Origin: Pseudomonas benzenivorans
Lineage (GTDB): Bacteria; Pseudomonadota; Gammaproteobacteria; Pseudomonadales; Pseudomonadaceae
Length of the DNA stretch: 64,000 nucleotides
Direction of reading: 5' to 3'
Assembly (NCBI RefSeq): GCF_033547155.1
Contig: NZ_CP137892.1
Coordinates: 3,038,001 to 3,102,000, forward strand
Shown: positions 19,314-27,833 of the stretch, in pieces
How positions within the stretch are numbered: position 1 is the first letter of the stretch
Layout of the letters: each line of letters starts with the position of its first letter
The notes under the pieces: model-generated
What the model was told of the DNA's origin: nothing
Database searches by the model: none
The model's input: only the letters and a program-made list of their open reading frames with translations
Made by a program: the position numbers and the translations under genes

Positions 19314-20159
19314 CAGGATTTGAAGCTCTTCAAGAGTCATCTGGTGAAGCCTGCAGATGGCAAGCAAGGGCTCTCCCCAAAGACAGTCAACGATGTACTG
19401 ACTGTGGTTCGAGGGACCTGGGCCGATGCCGCCGCCAACGGCCTGATCCCCCACAACCACATGCTGGGTATCGCCAACCACAAGGTGAAACACCGGAGCA
19501 AGGCTGATCCTTTCACGCGAGAAGAGATCGAACTCATTCACCATGCCGACCCTCAGCGTATGCCGGAAGCACGCATGGTGATTTTCAACTGCTGGACGGG
19601 ATTATCGCGCTCGGAGCTGCTGGGCCTAGCCCGCGAAGATATCGATCTGGAAAGCGGCTTGATCCACGTTAAGCGTGCCTGCGTGGAAGATGAGTTCCGC
19701 GTTCCCAAAGAAGAGCTGCGCGAGCGTAGCGTCGAACTGATCGCGCCTGCAGCAGAGCTGCTCCAACAGATCATGGAAGACACGGCCCGCTGCAAACCAC
19801 AGATGATTGAGGTTACTCAACGAGACAACCTGACAAGCGAACAGGAAAAGGTCACCTTGCTCTTCCGTGATTGGGCAACCGGAAAGCCGTGGAAATCAAA
19901 CGACCTGGACAAGTGGTTCACAGAGCACTTGGTCAAGGCTGGTGTCAGGCACCGCGGGATCAACCAATGCCGACATACCTATGCCAGCCAGGCCCTCTCC
20001 AGCCACGTCAACATGGAGTGGATTGCCAAGCAGCTGGGGCATGCCGATACCACCATGATTAAGAAACACTATGGGCGGTTCATTCCCAAGGATGCCAAAC
20101 GGATGGCCCCCCGTGTTTCGGAACAGATGGGATTTGGGGAGGGCTACAACGGTTTATAG
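19314..20159 (+). pseudogene. 5'-truncated tyrosine recombinase (phage/island integrase)
   Basis: About 280 residues remain: a core-binding domain (GLSPKTVNDVLTVVRGTW) and the catalytic domain. The box-II residues lie in INQCRHTYASQAL and LGHADTTMIKKHYGRFIP, with the nucleophilic Tyr in HYGR. The first arginine motif reads TGLSRSEL rather than the usual GLRxxEL. The N-terminal arm-binding domain, usually about 100 residues in this family, is missing because the IS3 element abuts it. The sequence left of the IS does not look like the lost part, so DNA was also deleted. The gene points towards tRNA-Ser, whose 3' end is the likely attachment site. The protein is probably not functional. Confidence 0.85.
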
Positions 20160-20175
20160 CGGCCTGGAGGCAGCG

Positions 20176-20211
20176 ATTTTTGCCCCCAAAACGCCACATT
20201 TTTGCCCCCAA
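20176..20211. repeat. Two direct copies of ATTTTTGCCCCCAA, 22 bases apart
   Basis: The 14-base units lie at 20,176-20,189 and 20,198-20,211, immediately after the integrase stop and 70-100 bases before the tRNA-Ser 3' end. The 22-base period is close to two helical turns. Such direct repeats beside an attachment core are the form expected of arm-type integrase binding sites; no binding is shown. Confidence 0.6.
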
Positions 20212-20242
20212 GGCGATTTTGAGCATGCCAAAACCAAAGAAA

Positions 20243-20274
20243 AAGCCCCGTAACTCATTGAATTACGGGGCTTT
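20243..20274 (-). terminator. Terminator after tRNA-Ser
   Basis: GCCCCGTAA pairs with TTACGGGGC around a 9-base loop. Read leftward it is followed by TTTTTC, so it is an intrinsic terminator for the tRNA transcript. It may also stop the integrase message from the other side. Confidence 0.75.
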
Positions 20275-20280
20275 CTTATA

Positions 20281-20370
20281 TGGCGGGAAGATAGGGATTT
20301 GAACCCTAGGTACCATCGCTGATACAACGGATTTCGAATCCGTCCCGTTCGGCCACTCCGGCATCTTCCC
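20281..20370 (-). tRNA. tRNA-Ser (anticodon CGA)
   Basis: Read leftward the gene starts GGGAAGATGCCGGAG and ends TCTTCCCGCCA with the CCA encoded. The 7-base acceptor stem (GGGAAGA/TCTTCCC), a T arm TAGGG/CCCTA, a long variable arm typical of class II tRNAs, and the anticodon loop TTCGAAA give anticodon CGA. It is 90 bases long. Its 3' end faces the integrase remnant, so it is the probable integration target. Confidence 0.93.
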
Positions 20371-20514
20371 GTGGCGGCGCGCATGATAACAGCACATGCG
20401 CCTTTGGCGAAGCCCACTGAGCGATTTTTTCGCACAGTTTCAGATGCTTGCGAAGTCTATTCGACCTGACTGGCGCAAAACACGGCGAACGAAAGCGGAA
20501 GCAACCGGCCGGTA

Positions 20515-20545
20515 AAAGAAAAGAGGCGCCCTGGCGCCTCTTTCA
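20515..20545 (-). terminator. Terminator of purC
   Basis: GAGGCGCC pairs with GGCGCCTC around CT (20,523-20,540). Leftward it is followed by a TTTTCTTTTAC run. It sits 24 bases after the purC stop. Confidence 0.75.
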
Positions 20546-20563
20546 TGTGCGACGCACGGCCGC

Positions 20564-21433
20564 TCATGCGGTCAGCCGGGTCAAGGCCTCGCGGTACTTG
20601 TCGGCGGTCTTCTGGGCCACCTCGGCCGGTACGGGCGGTGCCGGCGGCTGCTTGTTCCAGCCGGTGGACTCCAGCCAGTCGCGCACGAACTGCTTGTCGA
20701 AGCTCGGCGGATTACGGCCTTCCTCGTAGCTGTCGGCCGGCCAGAAGCGGCTGGAGTCGGGGGTCAGCACTTCGTCCATCAGGGTCAGGGTGCCGTCCTG
20801 GTCCAGGCCGAACTCGAACTTGGTATCGGCGATGATGATGCCGCGGGTCGCGGCATACTCGACGGCGGCGCTGTACAGCGCGATGGCGGTGTCACGCACC
20901 TGGGCGGCGAGATCGGCGCCGATGATCGCCTCGCACTGCGCGAAAGAGATGTTCTCGTCGTGGTCGCCGACCGCGGCCTTGGTCGAAGGCGTGAAGATCG
21001 GCTGCGGCAGCTTGGCCGCCTCGCGCAGGCCGGTCGGCAGCTGGATGCCGCAGACGGTGCCGCTCTGCTGGTATTCCTTCCAACCCGAACCGACGATGTA
21101 GCCTCGCACGATCGCTTCGACCGCGACCGGCTTGAGCCGCTTGGCGACTACTGCGCGCCCCTCCACCAGTGGCAACTCGGCGGCCGGTACCACGTCCTCG
21201 ACCCTGTCGCCGGTGAAGTGGTTGGGCACCAGATCGGCCAGCTTGTCGAACCAGAAATTGGAGATTGCGGTGAGGATCTTGCCCTTATCCGGAATCGGCT
21301 CGGCGAGTATCACGTCGAATGCCGAAAGCCGGTCGGTGGCGACCATCAGCATGCGCTGGTCATCGATTTCGTAGAGATCGCGGACTTTGCCCGAGTAGAT
21401 CTTCTTCAGGCTCAGGGTCGCAGGAATGGTCAT
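20564..21433 (-). CDS. purC: SAICAR synthetase, long (~290-residue) type
   Basis: This enzyme joins aspartate to CAIR in purine synthesis. The protein is 289 residues and begins [21 protein letters not shown], with [19 protein letters not shown], the [14 protein letters not shown] segment and [14 protein letters not shown]. This is the long class found in beta-proteobacteria and yeast, not the ~236-residue type (starting EKREELYRGKAKSVY) I know from P. aeruginosa at this locus. It lies 104 bases downstream of bamC, from which a strong hairpin separates it. The usual metallo-hydrolase gene between bamC and purC is absent. The catalytic signature residues look intact, so it should be functional. 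Confidence 0.93.
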   Translation of the reverse strand: MTIPATLSLKKIYSGKVRDLYEIDDQRMLMVATDRLSAFDVILAEPIPDKGKILTAISNFWFDKLADLVPNHFTGDRVEDVVPAAELPLVEGRAVVAKRLKPVAVEAIVRGYIVGSGWKEYQQSGTVCGIQLPTGLREAAKLPQPIFTPSTKAAVGDHDENISFAQCEAIIGADLAAQVRDTAIALYSAAVEYAATRGIIIADTKFEFGLDQDGTLTLMDEVLTPDSSRFWPADSYEEGRNPPSFDKQFVRDWLESTGWNKQPPAPPVPAEVAQKTADKYREALTRLTA

Positions 21434-21463
21434 ATCGGGGTTTCCGCCTTTAGCAAACGAAAC

Positions 21464-21487
21464 AGGCGAAACCCAAGGGTTTCGCCT
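21464..21487. promoter_or_regulatory. Perfect 11-base-stem hairpin between bamC and purC
   Basis: AGGCGAAACCC pairs exactly with GGGTTTCGCCT around AA. It lies in the purC leader, 31 bases before the start codon, and 51 bases after the bamC stop. The run after it in the leftward sense is TGTTTCG, not a good U-tract, so it may act as a weak terminator, attenuator or processing site. Confidence 0.55.
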
Positions 21488-21537
21488 ATTGGCTTTCGGC
21501 CGCGCCGCCTCTGCAGCCGGGCCAGAGGATCGGCCTG

Positions 21538-22656
21538 TTAGCCGAGATTTTCCTGAATCAACCCCAGCACCCGCCGCGCAACGTCGGCTGGCGCCAAGGT
21601 ATTGAGGTCTTTCTCCACGGTGACCTGGACACTGTCGCCGACCGGGCTCAGGCGTACCTGATAGCGCTCGGCGCGGGCCTCGATTTCTTCCTTGTCCGGC
21701 TCGCCACCAAACAGCGAACCGAAGAAGCCGGGCTCCTCGCCCTTCTTCTTCGCGCCCTCGGCCAGGTTGATGTAGTACACGCCAAGGCTGCGATTGAGGT
21801 CGTCGATACGCACATCGGCCAGCTCCAGGGAGCGACCGACGCCGGACCAGGCGCGATCGAAGTCGGCGCCGAGGTTCAGCACCGGGTTGCCGTTGCCGTC
21901 TTCCGACAGGCTGACTCGGCTCGGCGCATCGAAGTCGCGCGCCGCCAGCAGCGATACCGAACCGCCCTGCTCGGCGCTGCGCGCCAGGCTCGCCAGCATT
22001 TCGTCGAGCAGCGCACCATCCAGGCCTGGGTTGGCGCTGCGACTGGTGAAGGCCACGTCGGCGCCGCTACCTGCCGGGCGCTCGGCACTGACCACGAAAA
22101 TCTCACTGGTATTGCGCTGCACGCCCGGCTCGATGCGGACCCGTACACGGGTCTCGGCGCCTGTCGCCGAACCGGAGAGGCGATTGCTCAGGCGGCGAGC
22201 CAGAGCACCGTTCAACTCATCGACGCGCTGCCAATCGGTGCTGAACTCACCGGTCTGCGGACGTTCTTCGGCGATGCGAAAGCCGTTGTCGGCGAAGAAT
22301 TGGCGAGCCACCGGCCAGACTTCCGCCGGCACGCGCTGAGCCACCAGCCAGCGCGACTCGCCGCTCTTCTGCAGGCTGTACTCGCTGATCTCGCCACGCA
22401 CGGCCAGGGACTGCGGCCGCGGCACCTCGAACTCGCCCTGCGCCGTGCTGCTCGCCACCTGCTGCGGCACCGGCAACAACGGATCGAGGCGCTTGGCCTC
22501 GACATTCGCCGGCAACTGCATGGGCGCGGTTTGCCGCGCCGCGAGGTAGTCGCTGCCACGATCGCGGAAATAACCATCTTCGCCCCACAACCAGCCACAA
22601 CCGCTGGTGCTGGAGACGATCAGGGCAAGTGCAGAGAGTCCGGCCAGTCGCTTCAT
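21538..22656 (-). CDS. bamC: Outer-membrane assembly lipoprotein BamC
   Basis: This 372-residue lipoprotein is a BAM-complex subunit that works with BamA to fold outer-membrane proteins. The signal [20 protein letters not shown] has the lipidated Cys20. After it comes a flexible stretch and two helix-grip domains, the first around [19 protein letters not shown] and the second ending LIQENLG. Position between dapA and purC is the conserved one. It lies 17 bases after dapA on the same strand, so dapA-bamC is an operon. Confidence 0.95.
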   Translation of the reverse strand: MKRLAGLSALALIVSSTSGCGWLWGEDGYFRDRGSDYLAARQTAPMQLPANVEAKRLDPLLPVPQQVASSTAQGEFEVPRPQSLAVRGEISEYSLQKSGESRWLVAQRVPAEVWPVARQFFADNGFRIAEERPQTGEFSTDWQRVDELNGALARRLSNRLSGSATGAETRVRVRIEPGVQRNTSEIFVVSAERPAGSGADVAFTSRSANPGLDGALLDEMLASLARSAEQGGSVSLLAARDFDAPSRVSLSEDGNGNPVLNLGADFDRAWSGVGRSLELADVRIDDLNRSLGVYYINLAEGAKKKGEEPGFFGSLFGGEPDKEEIEARAERYQVRLSPVGDSVQVTVEKDLNTLAPADVARRVLGLIQENLG

Positions 22657-22673
22657 GCGTAGTATTTCCTCGA

Positions 22674-23552
22674 TTAAACCAGTACGCCGGACTGGCGCAG
22701 GGCCTGCCGCAGCGTTTCATGACAGCGCGGACTGAGCCAGGTCAGCGGCAGGCGGATGCCTTCCGGCATCATGCCCATCTCGTGCAGAGCCCACTTCACC
22801 GGAATCGGGTTGGACTCGATGAACAGGGCCTTGTGCAGCGGCATCAGGCGGTCGTTGATGGTGCGCGCCAGCGCCGCATCACCGCGCATGGCCGCCGCGC
22901 ACAGGTCGCTCATGGCGCGCGGCGCGACGTTGGCGGTCACCGAGATGTTGCCCTTGCCGCCCATCAGCATCAGCTCGACCGCGGTGGCGTCGTCGCCGGA
23001 GTAGACCATGAAGTCCTTGCTCACCCGGTCCAGCACTTCCTGGCCGCGCTGCAGATCGCCGGTGGCTTCCTTGATGCCGATGATGTTGTCGATCTTCGCC
23101 AGGCGCTCGACGGTCTCCGGCAGCATGTCGCAGGCGGTGCGCCCCGGCACGTTGTAGAGGATCTGCGGAATCGCCACGGCCTCGGCGATGTGACGGAAAT
23201 GCTGGTACAGGCCTTCCTGGGTCGGCTTGTTGTAGTAAGGGGTCACCAGCAGGCAGGCATCGGCGCCGACGTCCTTGGCCGCGCGGGTCAGCTCGACCGA
23301 CTCGCGGGTGGAGTTGCCGCCGGTGCCGGCGATCACCGGAATACGCCCGGCGACCTGGTCCACCACACGGCGGATCGCCTCGATATGCTCGGTCACTTCC
23401 AGCGTCGCGGACTCACCCGTGGTGCCGACCGCGACGATGGCGTTGGTGCCTTCTTGCAGGTGGAAATCCACAAGTTTGCTCAGGCTGTCCCAATCGAGAC
23501 TGCCCTGTGCATCCATGGGCGTGACCAGTGCCACCATACTGCCCGCAATCAT
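22674..23552 (-). CDS. dapA: 4-hydroxy-tetrahydrodipicolinate synthase
   Basis: DapA condenses pyruvate with aspartate semialdehyde in the lysine/diaminopimelate pathway. This 292-residue protein has the TIM-barrel motifs [10 protein letters not shown], the catalytic Tyr in YYNKP and [11 protein letters not shown], and the Schiff-base Lys in GIKEATGD. The ATG at 23,552 with AGGAGC upstream is chosen; an in-frame codon at 23,738 would add 62 residues with no family similarity. It is divergent from gcvR, with 228 bases between. Confidence 0.96.
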   Translation of the reverse strand: MIAGSMVALVTPMDAQGSLDWDSLSKLVDFHLQEGTNAIVAVGTTGESATLEVTEHIEAIRRVVDQVAGRIPVIAGTGGNSTRESVELTRAAKDVGADACLLVTPYYNKPTQEGLYQHFRHIAEAVAIPQILYNVPGRTACDMLPETVERLAKIDNIIGIKEATGDLQRGQEVLDRVSKDFMVYSGDDATAVELMLMGGKGNISVTANVAPRAMSDLCAAAMRGDAALARTINDRLMPLHKALFIESNPIPVKWALHEMGMMPEGIRLPLTWLSPRCHETLRQALRQSGVLV

Positions 23553-23780
23553 GCAACCGCTCCTGCTGGAAAAAGAGAGCCGTAATGGTACTGGCGCCAC
23601 CTGCCTTGCACAAGCGAAGGACAAGGCCGGGCGGCAAGCGACCGCTCGGCGCAGACCACGGAAAATCCATGCCTCGCCCGAGCCCCGAGCATTCCCCTGG
23701 GCGGCGCTTTTCGCTACCCTTCCGGCTTTGTCCGGCACCGTGTCTGCGGCGCCGAGCGCTCATCGTTTTAGGAAGGCTGC

Positions 23781-24338
23781 ATGTCCACCCCCCCAGTTCG
23801 CGAACAATTCCTCGTCATCAGTGCACTCGGCCCCAACGCCATGGAGCTGACCAACGTGCTGTGCCGCGCCAGCCATGAGAGCCGCTGCGCCGTGGTCAGC
23901 ACCCGCCTGAGCCGCCACGGCGAGTTCAGCGCCCTGGTCCTGCAGGTCTCCGGCAACTGGGACGCCCTCGCGCGCCTGGAGTCGAGCCTGCCCGCGCTGG
24001 CCAAGAAGCACGCCTTCTCGGTCAACCTGATCCGCAGCGGCGCCGCGGACAGTCGCCCCCAGGCCCTGCCCTATGTGGCCTATGTCAGTTCGGTGTACCG
24101 TCCGGACATCCTCAACGAACTGTGCCAGTTCTTCATCGATCACCACGTCGAGTTGGAAAACCTCACCTGCGACACCTACCAGGCACCGCAGACCGGCGGC
24201 ACCATGCTCAATGCCACGCTGACCGTGACCCTGCCGGCCGGCACCCAGATCAGCTGGCTGCGCGACCAGTTCCTCGACTTCGCCGACGCCCTGAACCTCG
24301 ACGCCCTGATCGAACCCTGGCGCCCGCAGAATCCATAA
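23781..24338 (+). CDS. gcvR: Glycine cleavage system transcriptional repressor (tandem ACT domains)
   Basis: This 185-residue cytoplasmic protein has two ACT-type domains, the first at about 8-80 (FLVISALGPNAMELTNVLCR) and the second at about 95-175 (YVSSVYRPDILNELCQFF). In E. coli GcvR binds GcvA and represses the glycine cleavage operon; in Pseudomonas the partner may differ. It is followed by bcp after 11 bases, so the two are an operon. Confidence 0.92.
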   Translation: MSTPPVREQFLVISALGPNAMELTNVLCRASHESRCAVVSTRLSRHGEFSALVLQVSGNWDALARLESSLPALAKKHAFSVNLIRSGAADSRPQALPYVAYVSSVYRPDILNELCQFFIDHHVELENLTCDTYQAPQTGGTMLNATLTVTLPAGTQISWLRDQFLDFADALNLDALIEPWRPQNP

Positions 24339-24349
24339 GGAGCCCGACC

Positions 24350-24823
24350 ATGGCCGTCACCCTCGACCACGCCGTTCCCGACTTCCAGGCCCAGGCCACC
24401 AGCGGCCAGCAGGTCCAGCTGTCCGCCCTCAAGGGCCAGCAGGTGGTGCTCTACTTCTACCCGAAGGACAGCACCCCCGGCTGCACCACCGAAGGCCAGG
24501 GCTTCCGCGATCAGTACCCGGCCTTCCAGGCGGCCAACACCCTGGTCTTCGGCGTATCCCGCGACGGCCTGAAGTCCCACGAGAACTTCAAGGCCAAGCA
24601 GGCCTTTCCCTTCGAGCTGATCTCGGACAAGGACGAGACCCTCTGCCAGCTGTTCCAGGTAATCAAGCTGAAGAAGCTCTACGGCAAGGAGTACCTGGGC
24701 GTCGACCGCAGCACCTTCCTGATCGACCGCAATGGCGTGCTGCGCCAGGAGTGGCGCGGGGTGAAGGTTCCCGGCCATGTCGATGCCGTGCTCGCCGCGG
24801 CCCAGACCCTGAATCAGGGGTAG
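24350..24823 (+). CDS. bcp: Thioredoxin-dependent thiol peroxidase (peroxiredoxin Bcp/PrxQ)
   Basis: This 157-residue peroxiredoxin reduces hydroperoxides. The peroxidatic cysteine is in YPKDSTPGCTTEGQGFRDQ. The resolving cysteine found 5 residues later in E. coli Bcp is absent; another cysteine occurs in ETLCQLF, so this is a 1-Cys or atypical form. The AAGGAG at 24,338-24,343 precedes the ATG. It shares an operon with gcvR and ends at a bidirectional terminator. Confidence 0.95.
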   Translation: MAVTLDHAVPDFQAQATSGQQVQLSALKGQQVVLYFYPKDSTPGCTTEGQGFRDQYPAFQAANTLVFGVSRDGLKSHENFKAKQAFPFELISDKDETLCQLFQVIKLKKLYGKEYLGVDRSTFLIDRNGVLRQEWRGVKVPGHVDAVLAAAQTLNQG

Positions 24824-24837
24824 TCGCCCACCGCAGG

Positions 24838-24863
24838 AAAAGGCCGCTCGATGCGGCCTTTTT
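24838..24863. terminator. Bidirectional terminator between bcp and the PerM-like gene
   Basis: AGGCCGC pairs with GCGGCCT around TCGAT, flanked by an A run on the left and TTTTT on the right. It sits between convergent genes and would stop both. Confidence 0.8.
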
Positions 24864-24866
24864 CAT

Positions 24867-25934
24867 TTATTCGCCGGCGACCTGCGGCTCGCGCCGCGGC
24901 CAGGCGCTGAGCACCGCCTTGAACAAGGTAGCCAGGGGGATGGCGAAGAACACCCCCCAGAACCCCCACAGGCCGCCGAACAGCAGCACCGCGCAGATGA
25001 TCGCCACCGGATGCAGGTTGACCGCCTCGGAGAACAGCAGCGGCACCAGCACGTTGCCGTCCAGCGCCTGGATCACCCCGTAGACCACCATCAGGTAGAG
25101 GAACTGATCGCTCAGCCCCCACTGGAACAGGGCGATCAACGCCACCGGCACGGTCACCACCACGGCGCCGATATAGGGCACCACCACCGACAGGCCCACC
25201 GCCAACGCCAGCAGCGCCGCATAGTTGAGCCCCAGCGCCGCGAAGGCGACGTAGGTGACCCCGCCGCAGATGAGGATCTCGATGAACTTGCCGCGGATGT
25301 AGTTGGCGATCTGCTGGTTCATCTCCTGCGCCACCTGGGTGATCAGCGCGCGCTCGCGCGGCAGGTAACCACGCAACCAGGCGCCAATCACCTGGCGATC
25401 CTTGAGGAAGAAGAACACCAGGATAGGCACCAGCACCACGTAGACCATGATGCCGATCAGCAGCGGCAGGCTGGCCAGGGAGAACGACAGCGCCCACTGG
25501 CCGAACTGACCCAACTCGCCACGCACCGTCTCGATCAATTGCAGCACCTGGGCATCGCTGATCAGGTTGGGATAGCGCTCGGGCAGCAGCAGGAACAGCG
25601 CCTGCCACTCGCCCAGCATGCGCGGCAACTCGTTGAACAGATTGCTCAACTGCCGCCACAGCAGCGGCATCAACACCAGCAGAAACAGCCCGAGCAGACT
25701 CATGAACAGGGCGAACACCAGCCACACCGCCGCCAGCTGCGGCAGGCGCCAGCGCTCCAGGGCGTTGACCAGCCCCTGCATCAGGAACGCCAACACCAGC
25801 CCGGTGAGCACCGGTGCGAGCATCCCGCCCAGGGTCAGAATCACCGCGAAACCGAGGATCAACAGCACCGCCAACACCACGGCCTGCTCATCGGAGAAGT
25901 AGCGGTGCAGCCAGTCGCGTAACACCTTAACCAT
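24867..25934 (-). CDS. AI-2E family transporter (PerM/TqsA-like)
   Basis: This 355-residue inner-membrane protein has about eight membrane segments, with the first two helices (VLAVLLILGFAVILTL, LTGLVLAFLMQGLVNALE), a cytoplasmic stretch, and the conserved VVPYIGAVVVTVP loop. The family includes Na+/H+ antiporter-like PerM and the TqsA exporter. The substrate in Pseudomonas is not known. A second, diverged member sits at 58,202-59,293. It is preceded by tusA 40 bases upstream on the same strand. Confidence 0.92.
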   Translation of the reverse strand: MVKVLRDWLHRYFSDEQAVVLAVLLILGFAVILTLGGMLAPVLTGLVLAFLMQGLVNALERWRLPQLAAVWLVFALFMSLLGLFLLVLMPLLWRQLSNLFNELPRMLGEWQALFLLLPERYPNLISDAQVLQLIETVRGELGQFGQWALSFSLASLPLLIGIMVYVVLVPILVFFFLKDRQVIGAWLRGYLPRERALITQVAQEMNQQIANYIRGKFIEILICGGVTYVAFAALGLNYAALLALAVGLSVVVPYIGAVVVTVPVALIALFQWGLSDQFLYLMVVYGVIQALDGNVLVPLLFSEAVNLHPVAIICAVLLFGGLWGFWGVFFAIPLATLFKAVLSAWPRREPQVAGE

Positions 25935-25974
25935 CAGAATTCCTTAGATCGAAAGCACCTGCACAGACGTTGCG

Positions 25975-26226
25975 TCAGGCTTTACGCAACCAGTAGCGAT
26001 AGACGCCGTCTTGCACTTCCTCGCGCAGCAGGCTGTGCCCGGCGAGCGTGGCGAAGGCACGGAAGTCGCGCTGCGAACCGGCATCCGTGGCGATGACCTT
26101 GAGCACCGCGCCACTGGCCAGACGATTGAGCTCCAACTTGGCCTTGAGCAGCGGCAACGGGCAGCTCAGGCCGCTGGCATCCAGTTGCGCATCGTAACCC
26201 TCGAGCCATTCTGGCGTATCGTTCAT
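25975..26226 (-). CDS. tusA: TusA-family sulfurtransferase
   Basis: This 83-residue sulfur carrier has the CPLP motif (SCPLPLLKAKLEL) with the active cysteine near residue 22. TusA-family proteins relay persulfide sulfur for tRNA thiolation and molybdenum-cofactor proteins. It is divergent from the BepA-like gene, with 106 bases between, and lies upstream of the PerM-like gene on the same strand. Confidence 0.9.
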   Translation of the reverse strand: MNDTPEWLEGYDAQLDASGLSCPLPLLKAKLELNRLASGAVLKVIATDAGSQRDFRAFATLAGHSLLREEVQDGVYRYWLRKA

Positions 26227-26332
26227 GCAACCCTCCGAAATAAGCCCCTAGGATACCCAAGGCCGCACAACCCTGGCCAGGCGAGCGCCTGCGCGGCTAC
26301 AGTATCGGCTTTGTCCGCCAAGAGCCCCGTGC

Positions 26333-27766
26333 ATGAATCTTCTGCGCCCCACCCTGTTGACGCTCGCCTGCCTGCTCGCCCTGCCCGCCACGGCTAGCGA
26401 CCTGCCGTCGCTCGGCGATGCCAGCTCGGCCCTGGTCTCCCCCCAGCAGGAGCATCAGCTTGGAAGGGCCTGGCTGGGCCTGCTGCGCGGCCAGGTCAGC
26501 CAGCTGTCCGACCCGCAGCTCAAGGACTTCGTGGAGAGCAGTGTCTACCGCCTGAGCGAGACCAGCCAGCTACAGGACCGGCGCCTGGAGTTCGTCCTGC
26601 TCGACAGCCCGCAGATCAACGCCTTCGCCGCGCCCGGCGGCATCATCGGAGTCAACGGCGGACTGTTCCTCTATGCCCAGACCGAGGCCGAGTACGCCTC
26701 GGTCATGGCCCACGAACTGGCGCACCTGTCGCAACGCCACTTCGCCCGCGGCCTGGAGGCCCAACAGCGCATGCAGGTGCCGGTGATGGCGGCGATGCTC
26801 GCCGGCATAGTCGCGGCTGCGGCCGGGGCCGGCGACGTCGGCATCGCCACCATCGCTTCGACCCAGGCGGCGGCGATCCAGGAACAGCGGCGCTTCTCCC
26901 GGCAGAACGAGCAGGAGGCCGACCGCATCGGCCTGGTCAACCTGGAGAAGGCCGGGTTCGACCCCCGCGCCATGCCCAGCATGTTCGAACGCCTGATGCG
27001 CCAGTACCGCTACGACCGCAAGCCGCCGGAATTCCTCCTGACCCACCCGGTTTCCGAGTCGCGCATCGCCGACACCCGCAACCGCGCCGAACAGTACGCG
27101 GCCGGCGGCAACCTGGATAGCCTGCGCTACCAGTTGATGCGCGCCCGGGTGAGCCTGATCTACGAGGACACCCCGGGCCTGGCCGCCAAACGCTTTCGCG
27201 GCATGCTCGAGGAAAACCCCAAGCTCGACGCCGCGCGCTACGGCCTGGCCCTGGCACAGATCAAGAGCGGCCAGCACAAACAGGCCCGCGAGAGCCTGCA
27301 ACCGCTGCTGCAGAAGGCCCCGAACGACGCGACCTACAACCTGGCGCAGATCGAGCTGGACATGGCCTCGGGCCAACTCGCCGAAGCCCAGAGCCGCGTC
27401 GAGCGGCTGCGTGCCCTGTATCCGAGCAACTACCCCCTGCAGCAGGCGCGAGTCGACCTGTTGATGAAACAGGGCCGCATCCAGGATGCCGAGCAAGCCC
27501 TCGACGAGCTACTCAAGAGCCGCCCGAAGGACCCGGACATCTGGTACCTGGTCGCCGAAGTCCGCGGCCTCAGCGGCAACACCATCGGCCTGCACCAGGC
27601 CCGCGCCGAGTTCTTCGCCCTGGTCGGCGACTTCGACCAGGCGATCGAGCAGCTCGACTTCGCCAAGCGCCGCGCCAGCAACAACTTCCAGCTGGCCTCG
27701 CGTATCGACGCACGGCAACGCGAGCTGATGGAAGACCAGCGCATGATCGAACAGATGCTGCGCTAG
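26333..27766 (+). CDS. bepA: M48-family periplasmic metalloprotease with TPR repeats (BepA-like)
   Basis: This 477-residue protein has a signal peptide (MNLLRPTLLTLACLLALPATAS) and a zinc-protease HELAH motif at residues 127-131. The third ligand Glu is in NEQEADRIGL and a later histidine in THPVSESRI. The C-terminal half (about 280-470) is TPR repeats. BepA in E. coli degrades or chaperones misfolded LptD and BamA-bound proteins. The nearby bamC supports an outer-membrane quality-control role, though they are not in one operon. A terminator follows 24 bases after the stop. Confidence 0.9.
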   Translation: MNLLRPTLLTLACLLALPATASDLPSLGDASSALVSPQQEHQLGRAWLGLLRGQVSQLSDPQLKDFVESSVYRLSETSQLQDRRLEFVLLDSPQINAFAAPGGIIGVNGGLFLYAQTEAEYASVMAHELAHLSQRHFARGLEAQQRMQVPVMAAMLAGIVAAAAGAGDVGIATIASTQAAAIQEQRRFSRQNEQEADRIGLVNLEKAGFDPRAMPSMFERLMRQYRYDRKPPEFLLTHPVSESRIADTRNRAEQYAAGGNLDSLRYQLMRARVSLIYEDTPGLAAKRFRGMLEENPKLDAARYGLALAQIKSGQHKQARESLQPLLQKAPNDATYNLAQIELDMASGQLAEAQSRVERLRALYPSNYPLQQARVDLLMKQGRIQDAEQALDELLKSRPKDPDIWYLVAEVRGLSGNTIGLHQARAEFFALVGDFDQAIEQLDFAKRRASNNFQLASRIDARQRELMEDQRMIEQMLR

Positions 27767-27789
27767 CCGTTAACCCCCGGCAGACAGCG

Positions 27790-27814
27790 AAAAGCCCGGA
27801 AATCCGGGCTTTTT
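27790..27814. terminator. Bidirectional terminator between bepA and nadA
   Basis: AGCCCGGA pairs with TCCGGGCT around AA, with A and T runs on the two sides. It serves the two convergent genes. Confidence 0.85.
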
Positions 27815-27833
27815 CATGGCCAGCGAACGGACT

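Noticed and set aside
25011..25922. A 303-codon plus-strand frame opposite the PerM-like gene
   Set aside because: It is a Gln/His-rich shadow of a multi-helix membrane protein and would not fold. No ribosome-binding site.
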